Below, in pieces: positions 29,398-38,962 of a DNA stretch of 64,000 nucleotides. The notes beneath the pieces were generated by a model, which was not told the origin of the DNA, did not search any database, and saw only the letters and a program-made list of their open reading frames with translations. Each line of letters opens with the position of its first letter. Positions within the stretch are counted from its first letter, which is position 1. Source of the DNA: Streptomyces megasporus (GTDB lineage: Bacteria; Actinomycetota; Actinomycetes; Streptomycetales; Streptomycetaceae); assembly GCF_000718985.1 (NCBI RefSeq), contig NZ_JODL01000025.1:1-64000 (forward strand), given 5' to 3'. Made by a program: the position numbers and the translations under genes.

Positions 29398-30246
29398 TCA
29401 GTGTGCCGTCCAGCCGCCGTCCATCACGAACGAGGCACCGGTGATGAAGGAGGCCTGCGGGCTGCACAGGTAGGCGACGGCCTCGGCGACCTCCTCCGGC
29501 TCGATCAGCCGCTTGACGGCGGCGTCGGCGAGCATGATCTCGGAGACCACGCGGTCGGCGGAGATGTCGTGCGCGGCGGCCTGGTCGGCGATCTGCTTCT
29601 CCACCAGGGGGGTGCGGACGTAGGCGGGGTTGACGCAGTTGGAGGTGACGCCGTGCGCGGCGCCCTCCAGGGCGGCGACCTTGGACAGTCCTTCCAGTCC
29701 GTGTTTGGCGCTGACATAGGCGGACTTGTACGCGGAGGCGCGCAGTCCGTGGACCGAGGAGATGTTGACGATCCGCCCCCAGCCCTGTCCGTACATGTGG
29801 GGCAGGGCGCCGCGCACCATGCGGAAGGGCGCCTCCAGCATCACCGTCAGCACGGTGTGGAAGACGTCCGGCGGGAACTCCTCGATGGGACGGACCAGTT
29901 GCAGCCCGGCGTTGTTGACCAGCACATCGGTGCCGGCGGCGGCCTGCTCGGCGGCGTCGAGGTCGGTGAGGTCGAGGTGGACCGTCTCCAGGGTGCCGGG
30001 CAGTTCGGCCGCCCGGCCGGCCAGCTTCCGCAGGCCGTCGGCGTCCCGGTCCACGGCGCGGACCTTGGCGCCGGCGGCGGCGAGCCGCAGGGCGCAGGCC
30101 CGGCCGATGCCGCCGGCGGCACCGGTGACGAGGGCGGTGCGACCGCCGAGGTCGAGTGGCGTGGCCGGGGCGCCGGGGCCCGGAAGGGCGACGGTGTCGG
30201 CGTCGGTGGGAGCGTGCACGGTGCGGGGGGTCAGCGGCGCGGTCAT
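29398..30246 (-). CDS. 3-hydroxybutyrate dehydrogenase (SDR)
   Basis: The product is 282 residues. GAAGGIGRACALRLA binds NAD, NNAGLQLVRP follows, and the active site has Ser in VNISSVHGLRAS and Tyr/Lys in AYVSAKHGLEG. The SSVHGLxAS and KSAYVSAKHG blocks are typical of D-3-hydroxybutyrate dehydrogenases, which interconvert 3-hydroxybutyrate and acetoacetate. About 40 N-terminal residues precede the fold. The start is uncertain: the only good Shine-Dalgarno (GAGGAGG) lies about 25 bases upstream of the ATG. The gene is upstream of the PucR-type regulator on the same strand, fitting a catabolic module for polyhydroxybutyrate monomers. Confidence 0.87.
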   Translation of the reverse strand: MTAPLTPRTVHAPTDADTVALPGPGAPATPLDLGGRTALVTGAAGGIGRACALRLAAAGAKVRAVDRDADGLRKLAGRAAELPGTLETVHLDLTDLDAAEQAAAGTDVLVNNAGLQLVRPIEEFPPDVFHTVLTVMLEAPFRMVRGALPHMYGQGWGRIVNISSVHGLRASAYKSAYVSAKHGLEGLSKVAALEGAAHGVTSNCVNPAYVRTPLVEKQIADQAAAHDISADRVVSEIMLADAAVKRLIEPEEVAEAVAYLCSPQASFITGASFVMDGGWTAH

Positions 30247-30286
30247 GACCAGCACATTAAGCAGCGGTCGCCTCCTCACCGATGTG

Positions 30287-30781
30287 TCATCCACCCATAC
30301 TTCCGCCCCTCTCGATGTTCTCGAACCACGTGGGCTCCTCGCTCCCCGCGCGTTTGATGCGCGTCAGCGCGAACTCCTCCAGCGGCGGCAGCGCGTCCGG
30401 CTCGAACCAGGCCACCTCCAGCGACTCGTCGTCGTTGACCCGTGGCCGCCCGCCGACCGCCCGGCAGCGGAAGGAGACGTCCATGAACTGGCACACGTCC
30501 CCGTTGGGGTACCGCACCGGGGCCAGCGTCTGCACCAGCACCAGTCGTTCGGGGACGGCGTGGACGGCGGTCTCCTCGTACACCTCGCGGACCACGGCCT
30601 CGGCGGGCTGCTCACCCGGCTCCGGGATGCCGCCGATGATCGACCAGCGGCCGGTGTCGGCCCGTCTGCCGAGGAGGATGCGTCCCTCGTCGTCGAAGAC
30701 GACCGCGCTGACCCCGGGCAGGAAGAGCAGTTGTCGCCCCACGCTCGCGCGCAGCTCACGGATGAAGTCGGGAGTCGCCAT
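30287..30781 (-). CDS. NUDIX hydrolase
   Basis: The product is 164 residues. The NUDIX box reads GIPEPGEQPAEAVVREVYEE, followed by TAV, fitting GX5EX7REUXEE with alanine in place of the final glycine. The N terminus resembles ADP-ribose or NTP pyrophosphatases of the MutT class (VSAVVFDDEGRILLGRRADTGRW). The substrate is a nucleoside diphosphate linked to another group and cannot be narrowed further. It is monocistronic or weakly coupled to the racemase gene upstream on the same strand. Confidence 0.88.
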   Translation of the reverse strand: MATPDFIRELRASVGRQLLFLPGVSAVVFDDEGRILLGRRADTGRWSIIGGIPEPGEQPAEAVVREVYEETAVHAVPERLVLVQTLAPVRYPNGDVCQFMDVSFRCRAVGGRPRVNDDESLEVAWFEPDALPPLEEFALTRIKRAGSEEPTWFENIERGGSMGG

Positions 30782-30903
30782 GCGGCGAGCCTACGCGCCT
30801 CGCGCGGCTCCCGCGGTGACCGCCCGGATGCCCCGACCTCCCCGTACGGCGGCCGTCGCCGCGCACACGCCCGGGAGGGAGCGGAGAGACCGGAAGAGAG
30901 CGG

Positions 30904-31695
30904 TCAGCCTGCTCGGACCGCGCCGCCCGCGAGCAGCAGCCGGCCCTCGGCGTAGGCGCGCACGGCGGCGGTCGGCTCGGCCGGACGGCCGCCGAGCAGG
31001 ACGGTGAGGCCGCCGGTGGGAGTCGCCCCGGGGTCCGGTTCCGCACCGATCCGGCGCAGCGCCTGACCGGCCACCGCCGTGGCCGAGCCGTACAGGTCGA
31101 GGGCCGGTGCGCCCGAGGGGCGGACGGCGGCGCGGATGCGCTCGGCGACCAGTTCGTAGTGGGTGCAGCCGAGCACGACGGCCCGTACGTCCGGCGGGGT
31201 GAGCGCGGCGGCGGCGGCCACGGCGGCGGCGACGGCCGTCTCCTCCCCGCTCTCCACCGCGTCGGCCAGGCCGTGGCAGGGCACCTCGACGATCACCGCC
31301 CCGTTGCCGTACTCCGCGATCAGGCGGCGTTGGTAGGGGCTGCCGGTGGTGGCGGGGGTGGCCCAGACCGCGACGGGGCCGCCCGCCGCCGCGGCGGGCT
31401 TGATCGCGGGCACGGTGCCGATGACCGGCAGGTCGGGTTCCAACTCGGCGCGGAGCGCGGACAGGGCGTGTACGGAGGCGGTGTTGCAGGCGACGATCAG
31501 CGCGTCCGGCTCCGACTCGACGGCCGCCCGCGCACAGGCCAGGGCGCGGGCGGCGATGTCGTCGGCCGTCCTCGGACCCCAGGGCATGCCGTCGGGATCA
31601 CTGGACAGGACGAGGTCGGCGTCGGGTCTCGCGCGCCGTACCGCGGCGGCGGCGGCCAGCAGCCCGATCCCGGAGTCCACGAGTGCGATCTTCAC
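30904..31695 (-). CDS. Aspartate/glutamate racemase family protein
   Basis: The product is 263 residues. The family active-site parts are all visible: DSGIGLL at residue 7, the first catalytic cysteine in VACNTASVHAL, and the second in LGCTHYELVAE. It should epimerise an amino acid, probably glutamate, without a cofactor. DSGIGLL replaces the DSGxGGL of canonical MurI and the GTPA region is ATPATTGSPYQ, so this may be a paralogue and not the cell-wall enzyme. No signal peptide is visible. Confidence 0.82.
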   Translation of the reverse strand: MKIALVDSGIGLLAAAAAVRRARPDADLVLSSDPDGMPWGPRTADDIAARALACARAAVESEPDALIVACNTASVHALSALRAELEPDLPVIGTVPAIKPAAAAGGPVAVWATPATTGSPYQRRLIAEYGNGAVIVEVPCHGLADAVESGEETAVAAAVAAAAALTPPDVRAVVLGCTHYELVAERIRAAVRPSGAPALDLYGSATAVAGQALRRIGAEPDPGATPTGGLTVLLGGRPAEPTAAVRAYAEGRLLLAGGAVRAG

Positions 31696-31830
31696 GGAGA
31701 CCAGCGTACGGGTACGGACCGAGGCCGGCCGGGCGAGCCTCCCGTCGGGCGCTCGCCGGGATGGACGCCCGGTGCCCGTCCGATGCCTGTCCGGTGTCGG
31801 GGTCCTCGACGGACGCGGCGGGTCGGCCGG

Positions 31831-33063
31831 TCATTTGCGGCCGGGCGTCCACTGCATGCCCCAGCCGTACACCTGGTCCACCGTCCGCTGCGGGCTCACC
31901 CCCCGTTCGGGGACCAGGTAGCGCGCCTCGCGCTGGACGACGAGGTCGCCGCCGTTGTTGGTGATCAGCGCCAGGGCGCAGACGGTGGAGGGGACGGTGC
32001 ACTCGTCGAGGGAGAAGTCGATGGGAGCGCCGTGCTGCGGAGTGAGCGTCACCGTGGCGTGGAGACCCGCGAAGCTGCGGGCGCCCTCGTAGATGGTGAC
32101 GAAGATCAGAACGCGCCGGAACTCCTCCTTGTGGTCCAGGTTGACCGTGAGGTTCTCGCCGGTGGTGACGGCGCCGGTGCGGTCGTCGCCGTCGAGGTGG
32201 ATGTACGGCGGTCGGCGCAGCGCGCCGAAGGCGTTGCCGAGCGCCTGGACGACGCCCTTGCGGCCGTCGGCGAGCTCGTAGAGGGCGCACAGGTCCAGGT
32301 CGAGGTCGGAGTGCGCGGCCCGGCCGAACATCCCTCCCCAGCCCTTGGACCGTTCGCGCACCTGCCAGTTGAGGTTGACCCGCAGCGCTCCGGAGGTGCC
32401 GCCCTGCTTGGCGAGGGAGACCCTGGGCGCCTCCTTGGTCAACGTGACCTTGGTCAGTCGCACGGGCTGCACGGGCTGTGCGGGAGCGGGAGGCGCGGCG
32501 GGAACGGGAGGCGCGGGAGCGGGGGGAGCGGCAGGAGCGGGGGCCGGTTCGTCGACCGTGATGCCGAAGTCGCCGGCGAGACCGGCCAGTCCGCTGTCGT
32601 AGCCCTGGCCGACGGCCCGGAACTTCCAGGCGCCCTGCCGGCGGTACAGCTCGCCGAGCACGAAGGCCGTCTCGACGGTGGCGTCCCGGCTGTCGAACCG
32701 GGCGAGTTCGGCTCCGCCGCCCGCGTCGAGCACCCGTACGTACAGTCCCGGCACCCGTCCGAAGGGGCCGCCGTCCGCGGAGGCGGCGACGACCACCGTC
32801 TCCACGGCGGGCTCCACCCGCTCCAGGTCCACCGCGAGGGTGTCGGTCGCGGTGCCGCCGGCGGAGCGCTTCCCCTCGTGGCGCACGGCGTCGGAGACGT
32901 GCCGGGGCTGGTTGTAGAAGACGAAGTCGTCGTCCGAGCGGACTCTGCCGGAGACCAGCAGCAGCGCCGAGGCGTCCACGTCCGGGACTCCCGGCCCGGC
33001 GTCCCATCCCACCTCGACCCGGATCGCGCGCGCCGGGACCGGAACGTTGGCGCCTTTGAGCAT
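31831..33063 (-). CDS. TerD/TerA-like tellurium-resistance domain protein
   Basis: The product is 410 residues with two TerD-fold halves. The N-terminal half (about 1-160) starts [10 protein letters not shown] and has [10 protein letters not shown] and [29 protein letters not shown] Pro/Ala linker (about 165-200) leads to a TerA-type C-terminal half with [19 protein letters not shown] and [11 protein letters not shown]. The acidic loops are the calcium-binding sites of this family. Ter proteins are linked to stress and phage or tellurite resistance. The ATG at 33063 has GGAGG at 8 bases. No other ter genes are adjacent. Confidence 0.88.
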   Translation of the reverse strand: MLKGANVPVPARAIRVEVGWDAGPGVPDVDASALLLVSGRVRSDDDFVFYNQPRHVSDAVRHEGKRSAGGTATDTLAVDLERVEPAVETVVVAASADGGPFGRVPGLYVRVLDAGGGAELARFDSRDATVETAFVLGELYRRQGAWKFRAVGQGYDSGLAGLAGDFGITVDEPAPAPAAPPAPAPPVPAAPPAPAQPVQPVRLTKVTLTKEAPRVSLAKQGGTSGALRVNLNWQVRERSKGWGGMFGRAAHSDLDLDLCALYELADGRKGVVQALGNAFGALRRPPYIHLDGDDRTGAVTTGENLTVNLDHKEEFRRVLIFVTIYEGARSFAGLHATVTLTPQHGAPIDFSLDECTVPSTVCALALITNNGGDLVVQREARYLVPERGVSPQRTVDQVYGWGMQWTPGRK

Positions 33064-33305
33064 GGTCATGTCCTCCCCCTCCGATGGCCGGGCCGCCGCA
33101 CGCTCGTCACGCTCGGCGAGGCCGCCTCCCGTTCCCTCGGGAGACACTCCGTGGAACACTACGGGAACCGGACTTTCCCGTGTCTTTACCAGACAGCATG
33201 GGCGTTTTCTTCACTTTTGGCCACAGCAGTGGTTCATGGCCACGGAAACCCCGCGGAATGACCTTCTTATCGCTCTCCCCAACCAGCACATCGTGGGCTT
33301 AACTT

Positions 33306-33806
33306 ATGAGTATGACGTCCCCCCGCAGCACCTATGGCGGTGGCTACTACTCCACGCCGTCTTTCGCTGACACCCCGATCTACGACAGCCTGGTCGCCGA
33401 GCGGGGTAGACCTCAGATCGCGCCCATTCGCGTTCCGGCGTCTCCCTACGAGTCCTCGGAACACCTGCCCGCCCTCCCGGCCGCGCTGCCCGCGCTGCCG
33501 TCCGGGCCCTCCTCCCATCCGTCGCCGCAGGCCCCCCAGCCGGGGTACGGCTACCCGCACCCGGGTTACCAGCCCGCGCCCGTCCAGCAGCCCGCGCCGC
33601 TGCAGCAGACGCCCGCGCCCTACATCCCGCAGCAGGCCACCGCGCCGCGGAGCGGCTACGGTTACCCGAACCCGCAGCAGCCGCAGATACGCCCGGTCGC
33701 CCCGCGGCCGACGCCTCCGCGGCAGATGCCCGCACCGGCCCAGGCCCCGCACCCCGGCTCGTACGAGGAGCCGTACGGCCACCCCTACCAGGGACGCGGT
33801 TACTGA
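33306..33806 (+). CDS. DUF6643-type proline-rich protein
   Basis: The product is 166 residues. The N terminus (TSPRSTYGGGYYS, then FADTPIYDSLVAERGRPQIA) is the conserved Streptomyces block. The rest is low-complexity Pro/Gln/Tyr-rich sequence with repeated GYGYPxP units. No membrane segment or signal peptide is visible. Two ATGs lie two codons apart; the second gives the usual family start. The role is unknown. The gene has a less GC-rich upstream region and is divergent from the TerA-like gene. Confidence 0.82.
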   Translation: MSMTSPRSTYGGGYYSTPSFADTPIYDSLVAERGRPQIAPIRVPASPYESSEHLPALPAALPALPSGPSSHPSPQAPQPGYGYPHPGYQPAPVQQPAPLQQTPAPYIPQQATAPRSGYGYPNPQQPQIRPVAPRPTPPRQMPAPAQAPHPGSYEEPYGHPYQGRGY

Positions 33807-33843
33807 TCGGCCGACCGTCCGACCCGGGTGGCAGGATGGGCGC

Positions 33844-34671
33844 ATGACCACGCCCAGGCTGGCCGCGCTCAACCTCTACCCGGTGAAGTCGTTCGCGGGT
33901 GTCGGGACGACCCGTGCCGTCGTCGAGCCATGGGGACTGTCGGGGGATCGTCGCTGGATGGTGACCGATCCCGACGGCGCACAGCTCACCCAGCGCGAGC
34001 ATCCGCGCATGGCGCGGGCCGCCGCCGAGCAACTGCCCGGCGGCGGCCTGCGGTTGTCCGCTCCCGGCATGCGGCCGCTCACCGTCGAGGTGCCGGACCC
34101 GGCCTCGGGCCCGACGGTGGTCGAGGTGTGGCGCACCGCGGTGGAGGCGGTCCCGGCCGCGGCCGAGGCCGGCGCCTGGCTGGCGGAGTACCTGGGCGTC
34201 GAGGCACGGCTGGTCCACCTCGACGCCCCGGAGCGCCGGCGTCCGATCGCCTCCGAGTACGGCCGGCCCGGCGAGACGGTGAGCTTCGCCGACGGTTTCC
34301 CCGTGCTGCTCACCACGGTGTCGTCGCTGGACGCCCTCAACCTGCTGATAGAGCAGGGCGACCACCCGGACGAGGGGCCGCTCCCGATGGACCGCTTCCG
34401 GCCCAACGTGGTGGTCGGGGGCACTCCGCCCTGGGCCGAGGACGGTTGGCGCCGGATCCGGATCGGCGAGGTGTCCTTCCGGGTCGCCAAGCCCTGCGGC
34501 CGCTGTGTGGTGACCACCACCGACCAGACCACGGGCGAGCGGGGCAAGGAACCGCTGCGCACCCTGGCCCGACACCGCCGCTTCGGCGATCGGCTGATCT
34601 TCGGTCAGCTCCTGGTCCCGGAGGGCACCGGCACCCTGAACACGGGCGACGTCTTCGAGGTCCTGGAGTGA
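33844..34671 (+). CDS. MOSC domain protein
   Basis: The product is 275 residues. An N-terminal MOSC-N beta-barrel (LAALNLYPVKSFAG, WGLSGDRRWMVTDPDG) leads to a C-terminal MOSC domain. MDRFRPNVVVGG and FRVAKPCGRCVVTTTD contain the conserved cysteine that binds the molybdenum-cofactor sulfur. Homologues (mARC, YcbX) reduce N-hydroxylated compounds or handle sulfurated Moco. It follows the DUF6643 gene after 37 bases. Confidence 0.92.
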   Translation: MTTPRLAALNLYPVKSFAGVGTTRAVVEPWGLSGDRRWMVTDPDGAQLTQREHPRMARAAAEQLPGGGLRLSAPGMRPLTVEVPDPASGPTVVEVWRTAVEAVPAAAEAGAWLAEYLGVEARLVHLDAPERRRPIASEYGRPGETVSFADGFPVLLTTVSSLDALNLLIEQGDHPDEGPLPMDRFRPNVVVGGTPPWAEDGWRRIRIGEVSFRVAKPCGRCVVTTTDQTTGERGKEPLRTLARHRRFGDRLIFGQLLVPEGTGTLNTGDVFEVLE

Positions 34672-34721
34672 GCCGGCCGCCCCGGCGCGGGCGGCGGCAC
34701 CGCGTGAGGCGGTACGGCGGA

Positions 34722-34738
34722 GCGGGGTGGGACCCCGC
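34722..34738. terminator. Weak hairpin after the MOSC gene
   Basis: GCGGGGT and ACCCCGC form a 7-bp stem with a 3-base loop, 51 bases after the stop. Confidence 0.4.
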
Positions 34739-34926
34739 ACGCTCGGCGTCTCGCCGCCGGTGACCGCTCGCCCTGCTCGCCGTCAAGCAGGCCGCGCGGC
34801 CCCGCCGTACCGCCCCTGCCCTCCGGGATGGGAGCGCCGCTCCACGCCCCGCTCCCGGGTGTCGCGCACTCCCCGGAGAGACGGCCCTTCCGACCGTCGA
34901 CGACCGGGCGGCGGTTCACCCGCACG

Positions 34927-36249
34927 TTAGGCGGTGGGACGTTGCGGACGGGTTGCGTCCCCTCCGGCCGGCTGCCGGGGAACGCCCGCGGCGATCCCGT
35001 AGGCGCCGCGCAAGGTCCGTGCCCGGGCGGCGGGCACCGCCCGCGCGGCGGGGGGCAGCGCGTCGGCCAGCGCCTCCCAGGCCTGGAGGTCGTCCTCGCC
35101 CCAGGGGGTGCGCACCCAGCCGTCCAGCAGCACCGGGTCGCGGCGGGCGAGCAGGGCCTGCCTCAACCGGTCCTCCAACAGCCTCCGCAGCCGTACGACG
35201 CCGGGGGCCTCCGACATCGGCAGCAGCGGGCCCCGGTAGGCGGCCAGCGCGGTGGGCAGGTCGCCGCTGTCCAGGGCGTCGGCGACCGTGCCGTGGTCGG
35301 TGCGCACCGGGGCGGCCAGACGGTACGGGCGGGAGGCGGGCCGCGGGCCCGGCAGGGCCCGCAGCCGCGACAGCTCCGCGCGCAGGGTGACGGGACTGAT
35401 GTCACGGTCGCCGTACAGCTCCAGGGCGAGCCGGTCGCCGGAGAGCCCGTCGGGGTGGGCGGCGAGCAGCAGCAGGATCTCGCTGTGCCGCCGGCTCAGC
35501 CGCACCGGCGCTCCCCCACCGGTGCGGAGCAGGGCCTCGTCCCGGCCCAGGACCTCCAGGAAGGGGGTCGCGTCGGCGGCCGGGCCGAGGGAGGCGAGAT
35601 GGGCCTCGGCCGCGCGGGCGGCGGCCCGGACGAGCGCGAGGCTGTACGGGGAGGCGAGGTCGTCGCCGCCGGTGATGTCCACGACCCCCAGCAGACGGCG
35701 GGTGCGCGGGTCGTGGACGGGGGCCGCGGCGCACGTCCAGGGTTGGACGGGACGGCAGTAGTGCTCGGCGGCGAAGATCTGCACGGCGTGGTCGACGGCG
35801 AGGGCGGTCCCGGGGGCGTTGGTGCCGACGCACGCCTCGGTCCAGCGGGCGCCGGGGACGAAGTTCATCGCCTCGGCACGCCGCCTCACCCGCGCGTGGC
35901 CCTCGACCCACAGCATCCGGCCGTGTTCGTCGCAGACCGACAACAGATGGGCGCCGTCCTCGACGATGGCGCCCAGCAGATCCCGGAACAGCGGCATGAC
36001 CCGGGCCAGGGGATGCGTCCGGCGGTGCTCGGCGAGTTCGTCCTCGTCGAGTTCGACGGGGGCCACGCCGTCCGGCTCGACCGAGGCCCCGGCCGAGCGC
36101 CGCCAGGAGTCGGCTATCACCTTCCGGACGGGCGCGCCGATCGCCCCCTCGGTCAGGAACGCCTCGTGGGCGCGGCGCACGGCGCCGATCCGTTCGGCCG
36201 GGTCCGCGCCCGTCTCCAGTGCCAGCCATGGATTGAGCACGGCAGCCAT
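34927..36249 (-). CDS. GAF domain transcriptional regulator (AcoR-like sensor, winged-helix output)
   Basis: The product is 440 residues. The N-terminal region (SWRRSAGASV, HPLARVMPLFRDLLG, RWTEACVGTNAPGTALA, HYCRPVQPWTCAAAPVHDP) is the sensor typical of AcoR-type activators. A GAF domain spans about residues 80-210. There is no AAA+ or Fis domain. Instead a winged-helix segment lies at about 255-310 (LSRRHSEILLLLAAHPDGLSGDRLALELYG). It is divergent from phosphoketolase across about 295 bases and is the obvious candidate regulator of it. Confidence 0.85.
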   Translation of the reverse strand: MAAVLNPWLALETGADPAERIGAVRRAHEAFLTEGAIGAPVRKVIADSWRRSAGASVEPDGVAPVELDEDELAEHRRTHPLARVMPLFRDLLGAIVEDGAHLLSVCDEHGRMLWVEGHARVRRRAEAMNFVPGARWTEACVGTNAPGTALAVDHAVQIFAAEHYCRPVQPWTCAAAPVHDPRTRRLLGVVDITGGDDLASPYSLALVRAAARAAEAHLASLGPAADATPFLEVLGRDEALLRTGGGAPVRLSRRHSEILLLLAAHPDGLSGDRLALELYGDRDISPVTLRAELSRLRALPGPRPASRPYRLAAPVRTDHGTVADALDSGDLPTALAAYRGPLLPMSEAPGVVRLRRLLEDRLRQALLARRDPVLLDGWVRTPWGEDDLQAWEALADALPPAARAVPAARARTLRGAYGIAAGVPRQPAGGDATRPQRPTA

Positions 36250-36369
36250 CGTCCTGCCCCGGGCGGTGCCACGGCAACGGGGTGAGGGGCGCGGAGCATC
36301 ACGCGGGGGCGCACGACCCCGCGCGCGGCTCTCCGAGACCGCCGAGCGGGCGACGGACGGGCAGTGACC

Positions 36370-36393
36370 GAGACGGCGGATGAGACGGCGGAT
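36370..36393. repeat. Two tandem copies of a 12-bp unit upstream of phosphoketolase
   Basis: GAGACGGCGGAT occurs twice in direct succession, followed by a third degenerate copy. It may be a protein-binding site in the GAF regulator/phosphoketolase divergent region or simple slippage. Confidence 0.45.
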
Positions 36394-36544
36394 GAGGCGG
36401 GGGGCGAAACGGCGGGCACGGAGTGGCCGAGGGGCGCGGGTGTGGCGCTCCGCGCCGAGGGGACACGGGTCAGGGGCACCGCCCGAGCCACGGGACGCGC
36501 GGAGCCCCGAGGAACGTCGATCCGAGCCACGGCTGGAGGTCTCC

Positions 36545-38923
36545 ATGGAGACACGTCCCCCGCTCACCGACCGCGAGTGCGCCGACCTGGACGCGCACTG
36601 GCGCGCGCTGAACTACCTGGCCGCGGGCCAGCTCTACCTCCGCGACAACCCGTTGCTGCGCGAGGAGTTGCGCCCCGAGCACATCAAGCCGCGCCTGCTG
36701 GGCCACTGGGGCACCTGCCCCGGCCTGGGCCTGGTCTACACCCACCTGAACCGGGTGATCGGCACGCGCGACCTGAACGCGCTGTGCGTCTGGGGGCCGG
36801 GCCACGGCGCCCCCGCGGTCCTGGCGGGGAGCTGGCTGGAGGGCACCTTCGGTGAGCTGTGGCCGGACATGGGGCGGGACGAGGCCGGGATGGCGCGGCT
36901 GTTCGGCGCGTTCTCCTTCCCCGGCGGGCTCCCCAGTCACACGGCTCCGGTGGTGCCCGGTTCCATCCAGGAGGGCGGTGAGCTGGGCTACTCCCTGGCG
37001 CACGCCTACGGGGCCGCCTTCGACAACCCGGACCTGCTGGTGGTCTGCGTCATCGGCGACGGCGAGGCGGAGACGGGACCGCTGGCCGCCTCCTGGCACT
37101 CCGACAAGTTCCTCGACCCGGTGCGGGACGGAGCGGTCCTCCCCGTCCTCCACCTCAACGGCTACAAGATCGCCAACCCGACCGTGCTCTCCCGCATCCC
37201 CGAGGAGGAACTGGACGCGCTGCTGCGCGGTTACGGGCACGAGCCGCTGTACGTGACGGCCGAGCCCGACACCCCCGCGCACCACGCGCACCGCGCCATG
37301 GCCGCCGCCCTGGACGAGGCGCTGGAGAGGATCGCCGCGATCCGGCGCGCGGCCCGCGAGGAGGGCGTCGCCGAACGGCCGCGGTGGCCCGCGATCGTGC
37401 TGCGCACGCCCAAGGGCTGGACCGGCCCGCACGACGTGGACGGCGACCCGGTGGAGGGCACCTGGCGCTCCCATCAGATCCCGCTCGCCGAGGTGCGCGA
37501 GAACCCCGAGCACCTGCGCGCGCTGGAGCGGTGGCTGCGCTCGTACCGCCCCGAGGAACTCTTCGACGCCTCCGGCCGCCCCCGCCCCGAGGTGCTGGCC
37601 TGCGTACCGGTCGGGGAGCGGCGGTTGGGGGCCAATCCGCACGCCAACGGCGGACGGCTGCGGCGCTCCCTGCCCCTGCCCGACCCGGCGTCCTTCGCGG
37701 TGCCGGTGGAGGGGCCGGGCGCGTCCTCCCACGAGCCGACGCGGGTGCTGGGCGGGATGCTGCGCCGTCTCCTCCGGGACACCGAGGAGCGGCGCGACTT
37801 CCGCGTGATGGCCCCCGACGAGGTCGAGTCCAACCGTCTGGGCGAGGTGTTCGAGGCCACTTCCCGCGCCTGGCAGGGCACCACCCTGGACACGGACCGG
37901 AACCTGGGCCCGCACGGCCGGGTGATGGAGGTGCTCTCCGAGCACCTGTGCCAGGGCTGGCTGGAGGGTTACACGCTCACCGGGCGGCACGGGCTGTTCA
38001 CCTCCTACGAGGGGTTCGCCACCATCGTCGCGAGCATGGCCACCCAGCACGCCAAATGGCTGCAGAGCGCCCGCGAGGTGCCCTGGCGGGCCCCGGTCCC
38101 CGGCCTCAACCACCTGCTCACCTCGCACGCGTGGCGCCAGGACCACAACGGCTTCTCCCACCAGGACCCCGGTTTCGTCGACCACATCCTCAACAAGAGC
38201 CCGGACGTGGTCCGCGTCTACTTCCCGCCGGACGCCAACACCCTGCTGTACACCGTCGACCACGTGCTGCGGACGACGGACGTGGTGAACGTGGTCGTGG
38301 CGGGCAAGCAGCCCTGTTTCGACTGGCTGGGCCCCAAGGAGGCCCGTGCCCACTGCGCACGCGGCATCGGCATCTGGGAGTGGGCCGGGACCGAGCGGCC
38401 GGGCGAGGAGCCGGACGTGGTGCTGGCCTGCGCCGGGGACGTGCCCACCCTGGAGGTGCTGGCCGCGGCCTCCCTGCTGCGCGACCGCCTGCCCGAGTTG
38501 GCCGTGCGCGTGGTGAACGTCGTGGACATCGCGCGGCTGCTCCCCCGGTCCCGGCATCCGCACGGGCTGCCGGAGGCGGAGTTCGACGCGGTCTTCACCC
38601 GCGACCGGCCGGTGATCTTCGCCTACCACGGCTATCCGTGGCTGATCCACCGGCTGACCTACCGGCACACCGGCCACGAGCGGCTCCACGTGCGCGGCTA
38701 CCGGGAGAGCGGGGCCACCACCACCCCGTTCGACATGGTCCTCCGCAACGACATGGACCGCTACCGGCTGGCCATGGACGTCGTCGACCGGGTGCCGGGC
38801 CTGGCGGTCCGGGCGGCGGGCCTGCGGCAGGAACTGCAGGACGTGCGCAACCGGCACCACGACCGGATCCGCGAGCACGGCACCGACCTGCCCGAGGTCG
38901 CCGAGTGGAGTTGGCCGGGCTGA
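36545..38923 (+). CDS. Phosphoketolase
   Basis: The product is 792 residues, the usual size. Landmarks are GHWGTCPGLGLVYTHLNR, GPGHGAPA, FSFPGGLPSHTAPVVPGSI, the thiamine-diphosphate motif VIGDGEAETGPLA, LHLNGYKIANPT, and in the second half DHNGFSHQDPGFVDH and GKQPCFDWL. It splits xylulose-5-phosphate and/or fructose-6-phosphate to acetyl-phosphate plus a sugar phosphate. GGAGG precedes the ATG by 6 bases. It is transcribed alone, divergent from the GAF regulator. In actinomycetes the enzyme offers a bypass from the pentose phosphate pathway to acetyl-CoA. Confidence 0.96.
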   Translation: METRPPLTDRECADLDAHWRALNYLAAGQLYLRDNPLLREELRPEHIKPRLLGHWGTCPGLGLVYTHLNRVIGTRDLNALCVWGPGHGAPAVLAGSWLEGTFGELWPDMGRDEAGMARLFGAFSFPGGLPSHTAPVVPGSIQEGGELGYSLAHAYGAAFDNPDLLVVCVIGDGEAETGPLAASWHSDKFLDPVRDGAVLPVLHLNGYKIANPTVLSRIPEEELDALLRGYGHEPLYVTAEPDTPAHHAHRAMAAALDEALERIAAIRRAAREEGVAERPRWPAIVLRTPKGWTGPHDVDGDPVEGTWRSHQIPLAEVRENPEHLRALERWLRSYRPEELFDASGRPRPEVLACVPVGERRLGANPHANGGRLRRSLPLPDPASFAVPVEGPGASSHEPTRVLGGMLRRLLRDTEERRDFRVMAPDEVESNRLGEVFEATSRAWQGTTLDTDRNLGPHGRVMEVLSEHLCQGWLEGYTLTGRHGLFTSYEGFATIVASMATQHAKWLQSAREVPWRAPVPGLNHLLTSHAWRQDHNGFSHQDPGFVDHILNKSPDVVRVYFPPDANTLLYTVDHVLRTTDVVNVVVAGKQPCFDWLGPKEARAHCARGIGIWEWAGTERPGEEPDVVLACAGDVPTLEVLAAASLLRDRLPELAVRVVNVVDIARLLPRSRHPHGLPEAEFDAVFTRDRPVIFAYHGYPWLIHRLTYRHTGHERLHVRGYRESGATTTPFDMVLRNDMDRYRLAMDVVDRVPGLAVRAAGLRQELQDVRNRHHDRIREHGTDLPEVAEWSWPG

Positions 38924-38962
38924 CGGCCCGGCGGTCCGGGCACGCGGACGGCGCGGGCCGCC

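Noticed and set aside
36364..36855. Open frame starting before phosphoketolase and overlapping its 5' end.
   Set aside because: No ribosome site of its own, composition typical of a shadow frame, and it overlaps the well-supported phosphoketolase start.
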